Source of the DNA: Minisyncoccota bacterium
GTDB lineage: Bacteria > Patescibacteriota > Minisyncoccia > SW-4-49-11
Reading direction: 5' to 3'
Length of the DNA stretch: 6,901 nt
Assembly (NCBI GenBank): GCA_018609785.1
Contig: JAHEOE010000061.1
Span: 1 to 6,901 of the forward strand
Shown here: positions 5,309 to 6,901 of the stretch, in pieces
Layout: every line of letters begins with the position of its first letter
How positions within the stretch are numbered: the first letter of the stretch is position 1
Made by a program: the position numbers and the translations under genes
The notes under the pieces: model-generated
What the model was told of the DNA's origin: nothing
Seen by the model: the letters and a program-made list of their open reading frames with translations, nothing else
Database searches by the model: none

Positions 5309-5562
5309 ATCACTACGAGAAGAAGCGAAACCGATGGCGTGGCATCATTCAGCGAGCAATGCGAAATAACTCCTTACCGGATGAGAACCCCGATCCGATT
5401 CTTGGTATATATCAATACATGCAGGTGTTCGGGGTAAGCTACATGGAGGCCATTCAAGATCCGCCGGATGCCAGAACCAAACTTCTCGAGATTCACAGCA
5501 TCAAGAAAGAAGAGGAAGAACGTGAGCGGAAAAAACAAGAACGTCAAAAAAATCGAAAATAA
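5257..5562 (+). CDS. Tail chaperone frameshift extension, lambda gpT-like (made as gpG-T fusion 4970-5562)
   Basis: This -1 frame extends for 101 codons after the slip, giving a predicted 197-residue fusion with the first 96 residues of the chaperone. It opens with a basic region (EKKRNRWRGIIQRAMRNN), continues with DPILGIYQYMQVFGVSYMEAIQDPPDA, a helical hairpin-like segment, and ends in a Lys/Glu/Arg coiled-coil-like tail (KKEEEERERKKQERQKNRK). In lambda the T part of gpG-T contacts the tube protein while the G part binds the tape measure protein; the same split is inferred here. The basic extension contrasts with the acidic G part. An internal ATG at 5359 could give a 67-residue stand-alone protein, but it has no Shine-Dalgarno and the upstream frame is open and coding-like, so fusion is favoured. 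It ends 3 nt before the tape measure start. Confidence 0.8.
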   Translation, partial: FLHCYENALSREPRCAVDHYEKKRNRWRGIIQRAMRNNSLPDENPDPILGIYQYMQVFGVSYMEAIQDPPDARTKLLEIHSIKKEEEERERKKQERQKNRK

Positions 5563-5565
5563 TTT

Positions 5566-6901
5566 ATGGCCGAAGCTCAAGTACAAATCGACGTAAACGC
5601 TCAAGACAATGCCAGCCGGGAGCTGGATCGTTTGAGTGGGAAGACCCGGCGGTTTGGATCTCAAATGAGAGACACGGCCCGCAGAGCTACTCAGGCGGCC
5701 ACTCGCATCGCAACCGGTGTGGGAGCTATCGGAACGGCTTTGGGAACCGTTGCGGGGCGACAATTCGTAGATTTCCAGTCCGCAATGAAAGAGGTGCAGG
5801 CGATCAGCGGAGCTACGGATGAACAGTTTGATAAGCTGAAAGAAACCGCCAAGGAACTGGGCAGTGAAACTCGCTTTTCCGCCACGGAGGCAGCTTCCGG
5901 AATGAAGTTTTTATCTCGGGCCGGATTCGAAGTGCAGGAGTCAATTGATGCCCTGCCAAGTGTGCTTCAGGCGGCAACCGCTACCAGTACTCAGTTAGGG
6001 CAAGCGGCGGACATTACCACCAACATCATGTCCGCATTCGGTAAAGAAGCGAGCGACACGGGTGAAGTAGCAGACCAGCTAGTCAAAGCCACCAACAGCG
6101 CGAACACGAGTTTGTCAGAGCTGGGACGAGCGACCAGCGAAGTCGGTGCCATCGCTCAGTCGGCGGGCATGACCTTGTCCGAGACAACGGCCATCATCGG
6201 AAAAATGTCCGATGCGGGTATTAAAGGTGAGAAAGCCGGTACCGCTCTCAAGGGTGCCATCGCTCGTCTTCAGGATCCCAGCAAAGATGCAAAAGAAGCT
6301 TTGGACGAACTTGGACTTTCCGTTGAGGATATTCAGGAAGGAGACGGGAGCCTGAAAACCATGAACGAAATCCTCAAGCTCCTTGAAGAGAACGAAGCTA
6401 CGGCCGCGGAGACCACGAAAATCTTCGGTCAGGAAGCAGGACCTAAACTGCAAGCGGTCCTGCAGCAAGGAACCGACGGACTGGAAGATTTAAGAGAAGA
6501 AATTAAGGACAGTGAAGGAGCTGCAAGCGATGCCGCGGACACCATGCGTGAGGGATTCCAAGGAGCGGTCAAAGAACTGCAAGGTGTTTTACAAACATTT
6601 GCGGTTACCGCATTTGAGGAGACCTTAGCGGATAAGTTGACTCCAGTTGTGGAAGAATCTACGAAAAAAATCAAAAATTTCAAGGATGCGATTTCAAGTA
6701 CTGAAGAAGAGGCAAAGAGCTTGCCTCCGGCAATGGACAGAACCGCTGATTCCATTAAAAAAGCCGGAAATCAATCAAAAAACACCGGAGAATCATTTTC
6801 TTTTCTCAATGATTTTCTTGGTTTGAGCGATCAAAATCTAAAAACGTTGAAACAGACATGGAAATTCTTTGTTCCGGTGCTCAAGCTCGCGCGGGACGTG
6901 A
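5566..6901 (+). CDS. Tail tape measure protein, N-terminal part (3' end outside window)
   Basis: The first 445 codons are present; the frame is still open at the right edge. The tape measure protein sets tail length, fills the tube lumen and is released during DNA injection. Residues 1-45 are polar and helical (AQVQIDVNAQDNASRELDRL), residues 46-63 a small hydrophobic Gly/Ala-rich stretch, and residues 67-330 match the TP901-type tape measure core: FVDFQSAMKEVQAISGATDEQF, the ELGSETRFSATEAASGMKFLSRAGF block (98-122), the Ala-rich repeat-like helices LPSVLQAATATSTQLGQAAD (130-149) and GIKGEKAGTALKGAIARLQDP (218-238). After 360 the protein is Lys/Ser-rich and the DNA is more A-rich. ATG 5566 follows the chaperone extension stop by 3 nt, with no Shine-Dalgarno. 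Confidence 0.9.
   Translation, partial: MAEAQVQIDVNAQDNASRELDRLSGKTRRFGSQMRDTARRATQAATRIATGVGAIGTALGTVAGRQFVDFQSAMKEVQAISGATDEQFDKLKETAKELGSETRFSATEAASGMKFLSRAGFEVQESIDALPSVLQAATATSTQLGQAADITTNIMSAFGKEASDTGEVADQLVKATNSANTSLSELGRATSEVGAIAQSAGMTLSETTAIIGKMSDAGIKGEKAGTALKGAIARLQDPSKDAKEALDELGLSVEDIQEGDGSLKTMNEILKLLEENEATAAETTKIFGQEAGPKLQAVLQQGTDGLEDLREEIKDSEGAASDAADTMREGFQGAVKELQGVLQTFAVTAFEETLADKLTPVVEESTKKIKNFKDAISSTEEEAKSLPPAMDRTADSIKKAGNQSKNTGESFSFLNDFLGLSDQNLKTLKQTWKFFVPVLKLARDV

Noticed and set aside
5359..5562. Stand-alone 67-residue gene
   Set aside because: The frame is open and coding-like upstream to 5248, there is no ribosome binding site, and the slippery site joins it to the chaperone; it is annotated as the frameshift extension instead.

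Overview
The window is a contiguous piece of the virion-assembly module of a tailed dsDNA virus or prophage. All genes read left to right on the + strand with almost no intergenic space. The order is the classical siphovirus one: HK97-fold major capsid protein (5' end outside the window), a putative capsid decoration protein, head-tail adaptor, HK97 gp10-family protein, tail terminator, a small Lys-rich protein, tail tube protein, an orphan acidic protein, tail assembly chaperone with a -1 frameshift extension, and the first 445 codons of the tape measure protein. No sheath gene lies between terminator and tube, which points to a long non-contractile tail.

Region by region: 1-1620 holds the capsid shell genes, each followed by a strong GC-rich hairpin (1092-1117 and 1584-1603) that may separate highly expressed capsid transcripts from the connector genes. 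Positions 1622-3448 hold the connector and tail-completion genes, packed with 2-nt gaps or a 19-nt overlap, so translational coupling is likely. Positions 3462-4946 hold the tube gene and an unrecognised acidic gene. Positions 4970-5562 encode the chaperone in two frames joined by a textbook slippery site. From 5566 to the edge is the tape measure gene. No integrase, lysis, replication, RNA, CRISPR or insertion-sequence gene is visible, and there is no gene-free stretch over 300 bases.

Host: several proteins are strongly acidic (the 170-aa protein has about 37 Asp/Glu against 13 Lys/Arg; the tube protein about 52 against 19, counted by eye). Most starts lack a Shine-Dalgarno sequence. Together this suggests a halophilic host with weak Shine-Dalgarno dependence, such as a haloarchaeon or a Salinibacter-like Bacteroidota member. 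This is inference, and the sequence does not settle archaeal versus bacterial host.

How the genes work together: the capsid protein and decoration protein form the shell; adaptor and gp10-like protein join the portal vertex to the tail; the chaperone pair coats the tape measure protein while the tube protein polymerises around it; the terminator caps the finished tube. The most informative non-gene signal is the A AAT TTT TTC slippery site. The least explained elements are the acidic 170-aa gene, the Lys-rich repeat tail of the 79-aa protein, and the two hairpins sharing a downstream CTCCACCT motif.
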